Position numbers and translations under genes: made by a program | DNA from: Gemmatimonadota bacterium | GTDB lineage: Bacteria; Gemmatimonadota; Gemmatimonadetes; Gemmatimonadales; GWC2-71-9 | Direction: 5' to 3' | NCBI GenBank assembly: GCA_003222085.1 | Contig: QHUK01000005.1 | Coordinates: forward strand, 1 to 64,000 | Length of the DNA stretch: 64,000 bases | The notes under the pieces: model-generated | What the model was told of the DNA's origin: nothing | Seen by the model: only the letters and a program-made list of their open reading frames with translations | The model's database searches: none | Shown: positions 39,689 through 50,542 of the stretch, one piece after another | Position numbering within the stretch: the first letter of the stretch is position 1 | How the letters are laid out: every line of letters starts with the position of its first letter

Positions 39689-40897
39689 CTAGAGCTCCGG
39701 GTGGGTCAGGGCGTCGGCCACGAGGTCGGCGACGTGCGCCCGCACGCGCAGGATCGCCGTCTTGCCCCGCGTGGGGTGGACGTGGTTCGACAGGAGAATG
39801 ATGAACAGATCGCGGTCGGGGTCCATCCACATCGATGTACCGGTGAACCCGGTATGGCCGAAGGAGCGCCGGGACAGCGTTGCGCCGGCGCTGGAGTAGC
39901 CCGAGTCCGACGGCGTATCCCAGCCGAGCGCCCGCGTCGAGCCCGGCGGGAGGTTCTGGCGCGTGGTGAACTCCGCGACTGTCTCCGCGCGAATCAACTG
40001 CAGCGTGTCCCACGCTCCGCCGTTCAAGAGCATCGCGGCGAAGCGGGAGAGGTCGAGCGCGTCGGAGAAGAGCCCGGCGTTCCCCGAAACGCCGCCCAGC
40101 CGTGCCGCGCTCTCGTCATGCACTTCTCCCCGCAGCCAGCGGTGCCGGAACACGGTATCGTGCTCGGTGGGCGCGATCCGGTCGCGCCACGAGGCGGGCG
40201 GCCGGAAGACGGTCGCAGGCATGCCGAGCGGTCCGAACACGCGTCTCGAGAGAAAGCGGTCGAACGGCTCGCCGGTCACGCGCTCCACGGCCTGCATGAG
40301 CACGATGGCGCTCAGGTCGGAGTAGCGGTAGGTCGTTCCGGGCGGCGCGACCAGCGTCGTCGAGTCCACCGCCACGAGCGCCGCGGCGCGGGTTGCGGTG
40401 GAGTCGTACAGCGGGAGGTCCGCGAGCAGGCCGGCCGAGTGGGTCAGGAGGTGCCGAACCGTCACGCGATCCTTCATGGCCCCGCGGAACGCCGGCACAT
40501 AGCGGTCGATCGGGGCATCGAGCTCGAGCTGGCCCGCGTCCACGAGGAGCATGCAGGCGGTGGTGAGGGCCACCACTTTCGTGAGGGAGGCGAGGTCGTA
40601 CAGCGTGCCGGCCTCAACGGGCCGCGGGTCGTCCACGCCGAAGTGGCCGACGGCCGCGAGCAGCGCGAGCCGGCCGTGCCGCCCCACGGCCAGTACGGCG
40701 CCCGGGAACGCACCGCTGTCCGCTTCGGCCCGGAGATACCCGACCACGCCGGCGAGGCGCGTGCTGTCGAGACCCAGGGACGACGGCGCGGCCCGCGGAA
40801 TGCCCGCGCTCGCCGGGACCGGCGTACCCTCCCTGGCCTCTGTCCTGCCGCACGCGGTCATGAGGACGACGAGCGTGAGCGTGACGCGGTGCGTCAC
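39689..40897 (-). CDS. Serine hydrolase of the beta-lactamase/AmpC fold (AmiE-like)
   Basis: LASLTKVVALTTA (SxxK), YRYSDLSAIVLMQAVERVTGEPFDRFL (YxN-equivalent YSD), FGHTGFTGTSMWMDPDRDLFIILLSNHVHP. Confidence 0.85.
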   Translation of the reverse strand: MTHRVTLTLVVLMTACGRTEAREGTPVPASAGIPRAAPSSLGLDSTRLAGVVGYLRAEADSGAFPGAVLAVGRHGRLALLAAVGHFGVDDPRPVEAGTLYDLASLTKVVALTTACMLLVDAGQLELDAPIDRYVPAFRGAMKDRVTVRHLLTHSAGLLADLPLYDSTATRAAALVAVDSTTLVAPPGTTYRYSDLSAIVLMQAVERVTGEPFDRFLSRRVFGPLGMPATVFRPPASWRDRIAPTEHDTVFRHRWLRGEVHDESAARLGGVSGNAGLFSDALDLSRFAAMLLNGGAWDTLQLIRAETVAEFTTRQNLPPGSTRALGWDTPSDSGYSSAGATLSRRSFGHTGFTGTSMWMDPDRDLFIILLSNHVHPTRGKTAILRVRAHVADLVADALTHPEL

Positions 40898-42645
40898 GGC
40901 CGTGCCGTGGGGACGGTCACGCCCCAGCCGACCGGATAGTCCGGTGGGATGCGAGTCGGGAGGTGGCCGCCGATCGGCACGCGGCCGAGCAACGCGAGCG
41001 CCACGGCCCGTTCCGACGCGCGCACGCCGCTCCAGGCGATGAAGTAGGACCGCACCGTCGGCGTCTGGTTGAGGAGGTAGGGGCTGCCCAGCGACACCAG
41101 CACCGTGGGGCGGACGGCGTCCGTCACGGTGATGAGCTGGGCGAGCGAGTCCGGGAGGGCGATGTTCCCTTTCCACGAGATGGGCCGCACGTTGGCGACG
41201 AACACGGTGACCGGCGCGCGGGCGATCGTGGCGCGCGCGGAATCGTACGACAGGGTCCCCGACATCGGCCAGAGCCGGAAGTAGTCGACCGTGTCGCCGC
41301 CCTGCCGCAACAGATCGGTGAGCAATTGGCCGACGCTCGAGTTCGCCTCGTCCGCGTACGCGATCAGGGCCAGCCGACCGGGACGCGTCCGCAGGGCGTG
41401 GAGCCGTCCCCCCACGTCGCGCACCAGCGTGAGGGAGCGCACCGCGACGTCATTGGCGGCGTCCTGGAACCGCCTGGTGCCGACCACGTGCGGGATCGAG
41501 TCGAGCGGGACGGTGCGCCGCTCGAACAGGCCGAGCCGCCGCTTGATCTCGAGCATGCGGCGCACCGACTGGGTGAGTCGCTCCGGCGTGATCCGTCCCG
41601 CGGCGACCGCCGCGGTCATGGCGGCGAGGGCGGAGTCGGGGTCCGCCGGCATGAGCAGCAGATCCGAGCCCGCGAGGAAGGCCCGCACCGTCGCTTCGCC
41701 GGCGCCGTACTTCGCCACGATCGCGCCCATCGTCAGGGCGTCGGTCACGACCAGGCCCGGGAAGTGCAGGGAGTCGCGCAGCAGCCCCGTGAGCACCGCG
41801 GCCGACAACGTTCCCGGTTCGCTCGACCCCGTGAGCGCGGGGAACGCGATGTGCGCGCTCATGACGACGTCCGCCCCGGCGGCAATGCCGGCCCGGAACG
41901 GGACGAGCTCGAGCGAGTCGAGGCGGGCGTATCCGGCCATGATGACGGGAAGGCCGATGTGCGAATCGGTCTGCGTATCCCCATGGCCGGGGAAGTGCTT
42001 GAGCGTGGCGAGCATACCGTGCTCGTGCAGGCCCTGCACGTACTGCGCGACCAGGCGCGACACCGTGCGGGGGTCCTCGCCGAACGAGCGGATATTGATG
42101 ATCGGGTTCGCCGGGTTGTTGTTGACGTCGGCATCGGGGGCGAAATTGACGTGGATGCCGACGGCGCGGCCCTCGACGCCGGCGGCCGCGCCGATCGTAT
42201 AGGCATCGTGCGGGTCGCCGGTGGCGCCGACCGCCATGATCTGCGGAAAGGCGGTCGCCCCCACCACGCGCATACCGGCGCCCCACTCGAGGTCGGCCGA
42301 CACGAGGAGCGGCAATCGGGATCGTTGCTGCAGCGCGTTGAGCTTCGTGGCGATGTCGAGCGGGGAGCCGACTGAGATGATCAGCCCGCCGACCTCGAGC
42401 GAGTCCACCCACCGGGCGGCTACCTGGAAGAGCGAATCGTCCAGGGCGGTGTAGCTTCCCGAGAGCCACGGAACGATGAGCTGCCCGACCTGTTGGCGGA
42501 CCGTGAGGCCGGCGAGCAGCGACTCGACCGAAACCACCGGGACGGCGGACGAAGAACGGGGCACGAGTCTGGCTGTCCGTCCGACTGCTTGACCGCCGGC
42601 ACACCCCAGCGCGGCGGCAACGACCAGGAGCTTATGCGCCCGCAT
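40894..42645 (-). CDS. Glycoside hydrolase family 3, beta-N-acetylhexosaminidase (NagZ-like)
   Basis: ATLKHFPGHGDTQTDSHIGLPVI; VVTDALTMGAIV; C-terminal GH3_C region. Confidence 0.92.
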   Translation of the reverse strand: MRAHKLLVVAAALGCAGGQAVGRTARLVPRSSSAVPVVSVESLLAGLTVRQQVGQLIVPWLSGSYTALDDSLFQVAARWVDSLEVGGLIISVGSPLDIATKLNALQQRSRLPLLVSADLEWGAGMRVVGATAFPQIMAVGATGDPHDAYTIGAAAGVEGRAVGIHVNFAPDADVNNNPANPIINIRSFGEDPRTVSRLVAQYVQGLHEHGMLATLKHFPGHGDTQTDSHIGLPVIMAGYARLDSLELVPFRAGIAAGADVVMSAHIAFPALTGSSEPGTLSAAVLTGLLRDSLHFPGLVVTDALTMGAIVAKYGAGEATVRAFLAGSDLLLMPADPDSALAAMTAAVAAGRITPERLTQSVRRMLEIKRRLGLFERRTVPLDSIPHVVGTRRFQDAANDVAVRSLTLVRDVGGRLHALRTRPGRLALIAYADEANSSVGQLLTDLLRQGGDTVDYFRLWPMSGTLSYDSARATIARAPVTVFVANVRPISWKGNIALPDSLAQLITVTDAVRPTVLVSLGSPYLLNQTPTVRSYFIAWSGVRASERAVALALLGRVPIGGHLPTRIPPDYPVGWGVTVPTARP

Positions 42646-43872
42646 TCTCTCTCGCTGTTGGTGGTGATCGCCTGCGCCGTCCCACCGCCGACTCCGGCGG
42701 CGGCGCAGGTCCGACCGGGGATCGAGGTGCTGTTGTCGGACTCGCTCGACGTCGTCGCCGGCAGACGCGTGGCGCTGCTCACGAACCAGACCGGTGTGGA
42801 CCGGCTGGGGCGGCGCGACATCGACCTGCTGCGCGGCACGCCGGGCGTCCGCCTGATGGTGATCCTGAGTCCGGAGCACGGGCTCCGCGGCACCGAAGAC
42901 CGCCCCGGGCTCCCCGATGCCGTCGACTCCGCGTCGGGTCTACCAATCTATAGCCTTTACGGTGGGACACCGCTGTCGGGGATCGCGGCGCTCGACACGG
43001 CGGACGTGGTGCTCATCGATTTGCAGGATGTGGGCGCGCGCTATTACAGCTACCCGCTGACCGCGGTCTTGCTGATGCAGGAGGCGGCGCGCCGCGGCAA
43101 GCCCGTGGTCGTGCTCGACCGGCCGAACCCGATCGGCGGGGTCGCGTCGCAAGGGAACGTGCCCCCCGCGCCCCGCCCCCTGGAGCGCGTCATCGACTTC
43201 CTCAGTGTGCCGATGCGCCACGGGATGACGATCGGCGAGCTGGTGCGGTTCGCCAACGACGTGAACGGGATCCACGCCCGTCTCACCGTGGTCCCGGCGC
43301 TCGGATGGCGCCGCGCGATGTTCTACGATGATACGGGCCTGCCCTGGGTTCGACCGTCGCCCAACCTGCCGGACCTGGAAAGCGTACTCCACTATCCGGG
43401 GACGTGCTTGTTCGAGGGCACGAATCTCTCGGTCGGGCGCGGCACCGCGTTCGCGTTTCAGGTGATCGGGGCGCCGTGGCTGGACACGGCCGCGGTGTTG
43501 TCGCGGTTGCGGGTGTGGGGGCCGTGGGCGCAAGGCGCGTTGACGGGCGTGGAGGTCTCAGGGGTGGTGTTCACCCCACGAGGTCCGACCGACGGCAAGT
43601 ATGATGACGTCGAGGTGCGCGGCATCCGATTCCACGTGACGGATCGGCGGCGGTACGATCCGACGCGGGCCGCCATCCTGACGCTGGGGGCGATCCGAGC
43701 GGCGCAGCCGGATTCGCTGCGCTTCGATGATGCTCGCTTCGATCGGTTGGCGGCCGGCTCGGAGCTGCGTCGCGCGATTCTCGCCGGCCGGGTCGGCGAA
43801 GCGGTGTGGGGACCCTGGGAGGGGGGGCTCGCGCGGTTTCGGCGCCTGCGCGCCAAGTACTTGCTCTATTGA
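42634..43872 (+). CDS. DUF1343 / exo-beta-N-acetylmuramidase NamZ-like
   Basis: VALLTNQTGVDRLGRRDIDLL...LSPEHGLRG...DLQDVGARYYSYPLTAVLLMQEAARRGKPVVVLDRPNPIGG. Confidence 0.92.
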   Translation: MRPHSLSLLVVIACAVPPPTPAAAQVRPGIEVLLSDSLDVVAGRRVALLTNQTGVDRLGRRDIDLLRGTPGVRLMVILSPEHGLRGTEDRPGLPDAVDSASGLPIYSLYGGTPLSGIAALDTADVVLIDLQDVGARYYSYPLTAVLLMQEAARRGKPVVVLDRPNPIGGVASQGNVPPAPRPLERVIDFLSVPMRHGMTIGELVRFANDVNGIHARLTVVPALGWRRAMFYDDTGLPWVRPSPNLPDLESVLHYPGTCLFEGTNLSVGRGTAFAFQVIGAPWLDTAAVLSRLRVWGPWAQGALTGVEVSGVVFTPRGPTDGKYDDVEVRGIRFHVTDRRRYDPTRAAILTLGAIRAAQPDSLRFDDARFDRLAAGSELRRAILAGRVGEAVWGPWEGGLARFRRLRAKYLLY

Positions 43873-43906
43873 GAGTTTTGTCACGTCCCGCTACCTTCCC
43901 CCGGCC

Positions 43907-44605
43907 ATGAACGTAATCCCCCAGAACGTGCGAGATGGCTTCGCGAAACTGATCGATCCGCTCGCCCTCGTCTTCATCCGGCTTCGCGTTCGCCCCAATC
44001 TCATCACCACCGTCGGTACGCTCGTGGTGATCGCATCGGCGACGGCGTTCGGTCTGGGGTGGGTCCGCTGGGGAGGGTTGCTCCTGCTCGTGTCCGGCCT
44101 ATTCGACATGGTGGACGGTCGGGTAGCGCGCCGGGCGGACATGACCACGACCTTCGGGGCGTTCTACGATTCGACGCTCGACCGGGTGGGCGAATCGGCG
44201 CTGTTCAGTGGGATCGCGCTGTACTTTCTGCGGGGTGGGGTGCCGCCCGACCGGCTGACGCTGGCGGTGCTCGCGTGCCTCGTCGCCCTCGCGGCCTCGC
44301 TCATCGTGTCGTACACGCGGGCGCGGGCCGAAGGGCTGGGCCTCACGGCCAAGGTCGGGATTGCCCAGCGCGCCGAGCGCGTGCTGCTGCTGGGCGCGCC
44401 GACGCTGTTTCTCGGAGCCGGGAACCGCGGAGCGTTGCTGTTTTGGATCGTCGTGGTGCTGGCGTTCGCCACCTCGGTGACGGTGGTGCAGCGTGTGCTG
44501 TACGTGGCGCGCGTGGCGGGAGAGCCCTCCGTGAGGCGGCCGCCCCGCCAACGCGAAACGCTCCCGGGCCACGCGCCCGCGCTGCAATCTCGGAAAGGAC
44601 CGTAA
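43907..44605 (+). CDS. CDP-alcohol phosphatidyltransferase
   Basis: FDMVDGRVARRADMTTTFGAFYDSTLDRVGES (D-x2-DG-x2-AR-x8-G-x3-D-x3-D). Confidence 0.95.
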   Translation: MNVIPQNVRDGFAKLIDPLALVFIRLRVRPNLITTVGTLVVIASATAFGLGWVRWGGLLLLVSGLFDMVDGRVARRADMTTTFGAFYDSTLDRVGESALFSGIALYFLRGGVPPDRLTLAVLACLVALAASLIVSYTRARAEGLGLTAKVGIAQRAERVLLLGAPTLFLGAGNRGALLFWIVVVLAFATSVTVVQRVLYVARVAGEPSVRRPPRQRETLPGHAPALQSRKGP

Positions 44606-44607
44606 GC

Positions 44608-45933
44608 GTGGTGCGTGAGGCCGGTCGGGACATCGCGCCCGCCAAGGGAACACTGGGCGTGATGCTCGTGGGATTGGGTGCGGTATCGACGACCTTCATT
44701 GCGGGCGTCGAGAACGTGCGCCGGGGCACCGGGCTCCCGATCGGGTCGCTGTCGCAAATGGGGACCATCCGGCTGGGGAAGCGCACCGACAAGCGGAGTC
44801 CCAAGATCAAGGAGTTCGTGCCCCTCGCCGAGCTGAAAGACCTGGTCTTCGCCGCCTGGGATCCGATTCCGGACGACGCCTACGGCGCGGCGCGGAAGGC
44901 CGGCGTACTCGATACGCCGCATCTCGAGCCGATCGCGGACTTCCTCAAGGGGATCAAGCCGCTGCCCGCGGCGTTCGATCAGAGCTACGTGAAGCGGTTG
45001 CACGGCACCAACGTGAAGAGCGGCAAGACCAAGCGGGACCTCGCCGAGCAACTGCGGCAGGACATCCGCGAGTTCAAGAAGCGCGCCGGCGCCGACCGGC
45101 TGGTGATGATCTGGGCGGCGTCGACGGAGGTGTTCCTCACCACCGGCCCGGCGCACCAAACCCTGCAGGCGTTCGAGCGGGCAATGGAGCAGAACGACCC
45201 CGCGATCGCGCCGTCGATGCTGTACGCCTACGCCGCCCTGATGGAGAACGTGCCGTTCGCGAACGGGGCCCCCAATCTCACGGTCGACATTCCCGCGCTG
45301 CAGCGCCTGGCCGAGGAGCGCAGGCTCCCGATCGGCGGCAAGGACTTCAAGACCGGCCAGACGATGATGAAAACCGTGCTCGCACCCGCCTTCAAAGCGC
45401 GCATGCTCGGGCTCGCGGGCTGGTACTCGACGAATATCCTGGGAAACCGGGACGGCGAGGTCCTCGACGATCCCGAATCGTTCAAGACCAAGGAAGAGTC
45501 GAAGCTCGGCGTGCTCGAATACATCCTGCAGCCCGACCAGTATCCCGAGCTGTACGGCAACGTGTTCCACAAGGTGCGCATCAACTATTATCCGCCGCGC
45601 GGGGACAACAAGGAGGGCTGGGACAACATCGACATTTTCGGATGGCTCGGCTATCCGATGCAGATCAAGGTCGACTTCCTGTGCCGCGACTCCATCCTCG
45701 CCGCCCCGATCGTGCTCGACCTGGCCCTGTTCTTCGACCTGGCGCAGCGGGCGCGCCTGTCGGGGATCCAGGAGTGGCTGTCGTTCTACTTCAAGAGCCC
45801 CCAGACGGCCCCGGGGCTGTATCCCGAGCACGATTTGTTCATCCAACAGACCAAGCTCAAGAACACGCTGCGGTGGCTGATGGGCGAGGAGCAAATCACC
45901 CACCTCGGTATCGAGTACTACGAGAAGGCGTGA
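44608..45933 (+). CDS. Inositol-3-phosphate (myo-inositol-1-P) synthase
   Basis: VMLVGLGAVSTTFIAGVENVR; LPIGGKDFKTGQTMMKTVLAPAFKARMLGLAGWYSTNILGNRDG. Confidence 0.93.
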   Translation: MVREAGRDIAPAKGTLGVMLVGLGAVSTTFIAGVENVRRGTGLPIGSLSQMGTIRLGKRTDKRSPKIKEFVPLAELKDLVFAAWDPIPDDAYGAARKAGVLDTPHLEPIADFLKGIKPLPAAFDQSYVKRLHGTNVKSGKTKRDLAEQLRQDIREFKKRAGADRLVMIWAASTEVFLTTGPAHQTLQAFERAMEQNDPAIAPSMLYAYAALMENVPFANGAPNLTVDIPALQRLAEERRLPIGGKDFKTGQTMMKTVLAPAFKARMLGLAGWYSTNILGNRDGEVLDDPESFKTKEESKLGVLEYILQPDQYPELYGNVFHKVRINYYPPRGDNKEGWDNIDIFGWLGYPMQIKVDFLCRDSILAAPIVLDLALFFDLAQRARLSGIQEWLSFYFKSPQTAPGLYPEHDLFIQQTKLKNTLRWLMGEEQITHLGIEYYEKA

Positions 45934-46355
45934 GCGTCGCGCAGTACGTCGTTACGGCTGTCGGCCTCGCCGCCATCGTCTGGGTGCTGTGGTACTTCCT
46001 GCTCTCACGGGGGTCCGCCACCGGGGCGCGCACCGTTGCCGGCGTGCAGGAAGTGCGGGTGGTCGTAAAAGGGGGCTACACACCCGATACGGTCGTCGTA
46101 CGGGCCGGCGAGCCGGTGCGGCTCCAGTTTTACCGCGACGAGACCGCGGACTGTTCCGAGCGGGTCGTGTTCGAGGACTTCGGGATCGACGCCGTGCTCC
46201 CGGCGTTTCAGACTACGCCCGTCGAGTTCACACCCGAGGAGGCGGGCGAATTCCGCTTCCGCTGCGGTATGAACATGCTGAAGGGGCTCCTCGTGGTGGA
46301 GCCTGCCGGCGCCGACCGGCGGCCCTCGACCTCCCCGCACGCATCCCATGAGTAA
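45930..46355 (+). CDS. Cupredoxin-domain membrane-anchored protein
   Basis: N-terminal [46 protein letters not shown]...[19 protein letters not shown]. Confidence 0.85.
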   Translation: MSVAQYVVTAVGLAAIVWVLWYFLLSRGSATGARTVAGVQEVRVVVKGGYTPDTVVVRAGEPVRLQFYRDETADCSERVVFEDFGIDAVLPAFQTTPVEFTPEEAGEFRFRCGMNMLKGLLVVEPAGADRRPSTSPHASHE

Positions 46356-48906
46356 GGCCCGCATCGTCCTGCCGATCGAGGGGATGAGCTGCGCCTCGTG
46401 CGCCGCCACCGTGCAGGCGGCGCTGGGGAGCGCCGGCGGCGTCGCCCACGCCACGGTCAACTACGCCACCGGCAAGGGCGCCGTGGACTATGACGACGCC
46501 GAGACGAACGTGACCGAGCTGATCAAGACGGTCCGGGCGGCGGGCTACGACTGCGGCCAGGCCGGCGTCACGTTCACCGTCGACCAGCTGCACTACGCGC
46601 CGAGCGTTGCGCCGCTCGAGCAGGCGTTGCGCGACGTGCCGGGCGTGATCCGCGCCGCCGCCAACCAGGCCACTGAGATCGTCACGGTGGACTACATCCC
46701 GGGCGCCACCACCGCCGCGGCGCTGGAGCAGGCCGTCGAGCGGGCGGGCTTCCGCGTGGCCGAGCCGATTGCCGCCGAGGATCCGCTCGAGCGGGAGCGG
46801 CTCGCCCGGGCGCGCGAGGTCCGCTCGCTCGCGGGGAAGTTCGCCCTCGCGGCCGCCGTGACGCTCGTGAGCATGCTCGGCTCGATGGCGCTGATGGCGC
46901 ACGACGCCGATGCGACGGTGAAGCGGGTCGATCTGCTCGGACGCCTGCTCATGCCCCTCGCCGTGCGATTCCAGGAGAGCCTCGCCGGGCGCGGCACGCT
47001 CGACCCGCAATGGATCAAGGTCGGGCTCGCCTTGCTCACGCTGCCGGTGGTGGTCTGGTCCGGTGGCCAATTCTACCGGGGCGCCTGGAGCGGCTTCCGG
47101 CACCGCACCGCCGACATGAACACGCTCATCGCCGTGGGCACGGGCGCGGCCTACCTGTATTCGCTCGTCTCCACCTTCGCCCCCGGTGCCTTCGCTGCGG
47201 CGGGCCGTCCGGCCGATGTGTACTACGAGGCCGTGTCCGCCATCATCGCGCTGATCCTCCTCGGGCGGCTGCTCGAGGCACGCGCCAAGGGCCGTACCTC
47301 GGAAGCGATCCGGCGCCTCGCCGGGCTTCGCCCCCGCACGGCGCACGTCGTCCGCGAGGGCAAGGAGACCGACATCGCGGTCGAGGCGGTCGTACCGGGG
47401 GATCTCGCGATCGTGAAGCCTGGCGAAAGGATCCCCGCGGACGGTATCGTCACCGAGGGGGCCTCCGCGGTGAATGAATCGATGCTGACCGGAGAGCCAA
47501 TGCCCGTGGCCAAGAAGATCGGTGACGAGGTCATGGGCGCGACGCTGAACACGACGGGCAGCGTGACGTTCCGCGTCACGCGGGTCGGCAAGGACTCCGC
47601 GCTGGGTCAGATCGTGCAGCTGGTCGAGGACGCCCAGGCCACCAAGGCGCCGATCCAGAAGCTCGCCGATCGGGTCGCGGGCGTGTTCGTGCCCATCGTT
47701 ATCGCACTGGCGATCGCGGTGTTCGTGATCTGGTACGACCTGGGGCCCGCGCCGGGTCTGGTGTTCGCGACCGTGGGGCTCGTGACGGTGCTCATCATCG
47801 CCTGTCCCTGCGCGCTCGGCCTCGCCACGCCCACGGCGATCCTCGTGGGCACGGGCCGGGCCGCCGAGTACGGCGTGTTGATCCGGAGCGGCGAAGCGCT
47901 CGATCGACTCGCCCGTGTCCGCACCCTGCTGCTCGACAAGACCGGTACTATCACCGAAGGTCGGCCATCCGTCACGCATATCGTCACCGCCAAGCGGGCG
48001 GACGACACGCCGCTGGCGCCGGCCGAAGTGCTCAGGTGGGCCGCCTCGGTGGAGCAGCGCTCGGAGCACCCGCTCGCGCTCGCCGTGGTCAGGGCGGCCA
48101 AGGATCGGCAGGTCGAGATGCTGCCGGTCGAGAGGTTCGCGGTCATGGAAGGACGGGGAGTGCGCGGCACCGTGGACCGCCGCATCGTCGAGGTGATCTC
48201 GTTGCGCCACGCTCGCGAGCGTACCCTCGAGCTCGGGACGCTCGGTCCGGACGCGGACCGCCTCGCGGCCCAGGGGCGCACCCCGGTGATCGTGGTGGTG
48301 AACAACACCGTGTATGCGGTGATTGCGATCGCCGACCCGATCAAGCCGACCACGCCCCAGGCGGTGGCCTCTCTGAAGCGAATGGGACTCGCGGTCATGA
48401 TGGTGTCGGGGGACTCAAAGCGTGGCGCGCAAGCGGTGGCCAACGAGGTTGGGATCGACGATCTCGTGGCCGAGGTGCTCCCGACGCAGAAGGCCGACAT
48501 CGTGAAAAAGCTGCAACGGCAGGGCCAGCACGTCGCGATGGTCGGCGACGGCATCAACGACGCACCGGCCCTGGCGCAGGCCGACGTGGGGATCGCGATC
48601 GGGACGGGCACCGACATCGCCATAGAAGCGTCGGACGTGACCCTGATCCGCGGCGATCTGCGCGACGTGGTGACCGCGATCCAGCTGTCACGGCGCACCA
48701 TGGGGACGATCAGGCTGAATCTGTTCTGGGCGTTCGTCTACAACGTGATCGGCATCCCCGTCGCCGCCGGGGCGCTGTACCCGTGGTTCCACGTGCTGCT
48801 CTCGCCGGTGCTCGCCAGCGCGGCGATGGCGTGGTCCAGCCTGAGCGTGGTCCTGAACAGCCTGACGCTGCGGCGGTTCAAGCCGGCATGGGAGGAGAGC
48901 CGGTGA
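46348..48906 (+). CDS. copA: Copper-translocating P-type ATPase (CopA-like)
   Basis: [70 protein letters not shown]. Confidence 0.95.
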   Translation: MSKARIVLPIEGMSCASCAATVQAALGSAGGVAHATVNYATGKGAVDYDDAETNVTELIKTVRAAGYDCGQAGVTFTVDQLHYAPSVAPLEQALRDVPGVIRAAANQATEIVTVDYIPGATTAAALEQAVERAGFRVAEPIAAEDPLERERLARAREVRSLAGKFALAAAVTLVSMLGSMALMAHDADATVKRVDLLGRLLMPLAVRFQESLAGRGTLDPQWIKVGLALLTLPVVVWSGGQFYRGAWSGFRHRTADMNTLIAVGTGAAYLYSLVSTFAPGAFAAAGRPADVYYEAVSAIIALILLGRLLEARAKGRTSEAIRRLAGLRPRTAHVVREGKETDIAVEAVVPGDLAIVKPGERIPADGIVTEGASAVNESMLTGEPMPVAKKIGDEVMGATLNTTGSVTFRVTRVGKDSALGQIVQLVEDAQATKAPIQKLADRVAGVFVPIVIALAIAVFVIWYDLGPAPGLVFATVGLVTVLIIACPCALGLATPTAILVGTGRAAEYGVLIRSGEALDRLARVRTLLLDKTGTITEGRPSVTHIVTAKRADDTPLAPAEVLRWAASVEQRSEHPLALAVVRAAKDRQVEMLPVERFAVMEGRGVRGTVDRRIVEVISLRHARERTLELGTLGPDADRLAAQGRTPVIVVVNNTVYAVIAIADPIKPTTPQAVASLKRMGLAVMMVSGDSKRGAQAVANEVGIDDLVAEVLPTQKADIVKKLQRQGQHVAMVGDGINDAPALAQADVGIAIGTGTDIAIEASDVTLIRGDLRDVVTAIQLSRRTMGTIRLNLFWAFVYNVIGIPVAAGALYPWFHVLLSPVLASAAMAWSSLSVVLNSLTLRRFKPAWEESR

Positions 48907-49193
48907 AGTATTTTCATCGGACGACGCTGAGCCCCGACGACGTGCTGGCGCAGGCGAAAGCATTCTTCGGCGCCCGCCTCGCCCCTGCCGACGAAGCGGC
49001 GCGGCGGCGCACCTACGCGGGCGCCCTCGGCAAGGTGACGATCAGTGCCCGCGCCGAAGGCGGGCATTACACGTTGGTGGAGCTCGGCACCGATCAGGTG
49101 GGCGAGTCGGAGCTGGACCGCCTCGCCAAGCGCTTCCTGGCGGAGGTGCACAAACAGGTGGAGCCGGGCCACGAGCTCCGGGGGGCGTACTAG
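48903..49193 (+). CDS. Hypothetical protein
   Basis: GTGA overlap with copA-like gene; [26 protein letters not shown]. Confidence 0.6.
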   Translation: MKYFHRTTLSPDDVLAQAKAFFGARLAPADEAARRRTYAGALGKVTISARAEGGHYTLVELGTDQVGESELDRLAKRFLAEVHKQVEPGHELRGAY

Positions 49194-49197
49194 CCCA

Positions 49198-49413
49198 CTA
49201 GCCCGCCACCTTCGCGCCGTACCCCGCCTTCGCGACCGCCGCGATGAGCTGGTCCGTCGTCGCGGCGTCGTCGTCGAAATCCACCTCCGCTTCGCCGGCC
49301 GAGAGGTCGACGACGGCCGAGTACACACCGGGCGCGCCCGTCAGCGCCTTCTCGACTTTCATCTGACAGTGCCCGCACGTCATCCCTGTCACCCGCAGCT
49401 TCAACGTCGCCAT
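49198..49413 (-). CDS. Heavy-metal-associated (CopZ-like) copper chaperone
   Basis: MATLKLRVTGMTCGHCQMKVEKAL. Confidence 0.93.
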   Translation of the reverse strand: MATLKLRVTGMTCGHCQMKVEKALTGAPGVYSAVVDLSAGEAEVDFDDDAATTDQLIAAVAKAGYGAKVAG

Positions 49414-49486
49414 ACGGCCTCCTCGCGCCGGCGCTTGATTTGGCCGCTCCGTCCAGCCAAGTTTCACGCCCACTACAATTTACGTC

Positions 49487-50542
49487 ATGGCATCGCGCGC
49501 CGCATCGATCCCGCAGTCGCCGCCCTTCCCGGCGGGGCTCACCCGCGACCAGCTCCTCGAAATCTATCGCTACCTGCGGCTCACCCGGACCCTGGAGGAG
49601 CGGCTCACCGCCCTGTACCGCCAGAGCAAGGTCATCGGCGGCCTGTTCCGCTCCCTCGGTCAGGAGGGGGAGTCGGTCGGGTCGGCCTATGCCCTCGCCC
49701 GAGGGCCCAACCCGGACATCCTCTCGCCCCTGATCCGCAACCTGGGCTCGATGCTCGTCATGGGCGCCCAGCCGCTGGCGATCCTGCGCCAGTACATGGC
49801 CAAGGCGGAGGGCCCCACGCGCGGGCGCGAGCTGAACGTCCATTTCAACGATCTCGAGAAGGGCTACCTCGGTCAGATCTCGCATCTCGGCGACATGGTT
49901 CCGGTGATGGCCGGGATCGCGCTGTCCTTCAAGCTGCGGGGCGAGCCACGAGTGGGGCTGGTCTATGTCGGCGACGGCGCAACCTCGACCGGGACGTTCC
50001 ACGAGGGACTCAACTTCGCCGCGGTGCAGCGGGTCCCGCTCGTGGTGATCGCGGAATACAACCGCTGGGCGTACTCGACGCCCCCCGAGAAGCAGTTCGC
50101 GGTGAAGGACCTCGCCGAGAAGGCGAAGGGATACGGCATCCCCGCCGTGACCGTGGACGGGAACGACGTGCTCGCGGTGTACGAGGTGACCAAGCTCGCG
50201 GTCGAGCGGGCCCGGCGGGGTCACGGCGTGCAGTTCGTCGAGGTCAAGACGTACCGCCGCAAGGGCCACGCCGAGCATGACGACCAGCACTACGTGGCCA
50301 AGGACGAGCTCGACTGGTGGGCCAAGGAGAACGACCCGGTCGACCGCTACGTGAAGCAGCTGATCCAGCACGAGTGGGCCGAGCAGCGTGAGCTGAAGGC
50401 GATCGACGACCGCGTGAAGGTCGAGATCGATCAGGCGACCGATGCCTGCATCGACGAACCGCTCCCGCCGGGGGAGTCGGCGCTGGGCGGGGTGTATGCC
50501 GGCCCGGCGGCGGCGCCGCGCCACTGGTACCGGAGCCTCTGA
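49487..50542 (+). CDS. Thiamine-dependent 2-oxoacid (pyruvate/branched-chain) dehydrogenase E1 alpha
   Basis: GDGATSTGTFHEGLNFAAVQRVPLVVIAEYNRWAYSTP; TPP motif. Confidence 0.94.
   Translation: MASRAASIPQSPPFPAGLTRDQLLEIYRYLRLTRTLEERLTALYRQSKVIGGLFRSLGQEGESVGSAYALARGPNPDILSPLIRNLGSMLVMGAQPLAILRQYMAKAEGPTRGRELNVHFNDLEKGYLGQISHLGDMVPVMAGIALSFKLRGEPRVGLVYVGDGATSTGTFHEGLNFAAVQRVPLVVIAEYNRWAYSTPPEKQFAVKDLAEKAKGYGIPAVTVDGNDVLAVYEVTKLAVERARRGHGVQFVEVKTYRRKGHAEHDDQHYVAKDELDWWAKENDPVDRYVKQLIQHEWAEQRELKAIDDRVKVEIDQATDACIDEPLPPGESALGGVYAGPAAAPRHWYRSL

Noticed and set aside
46228-48210. 660-aa minus-strand ORF opposite copA
   Set aside because: Shadow frame of a strongly supported P-type ATPase
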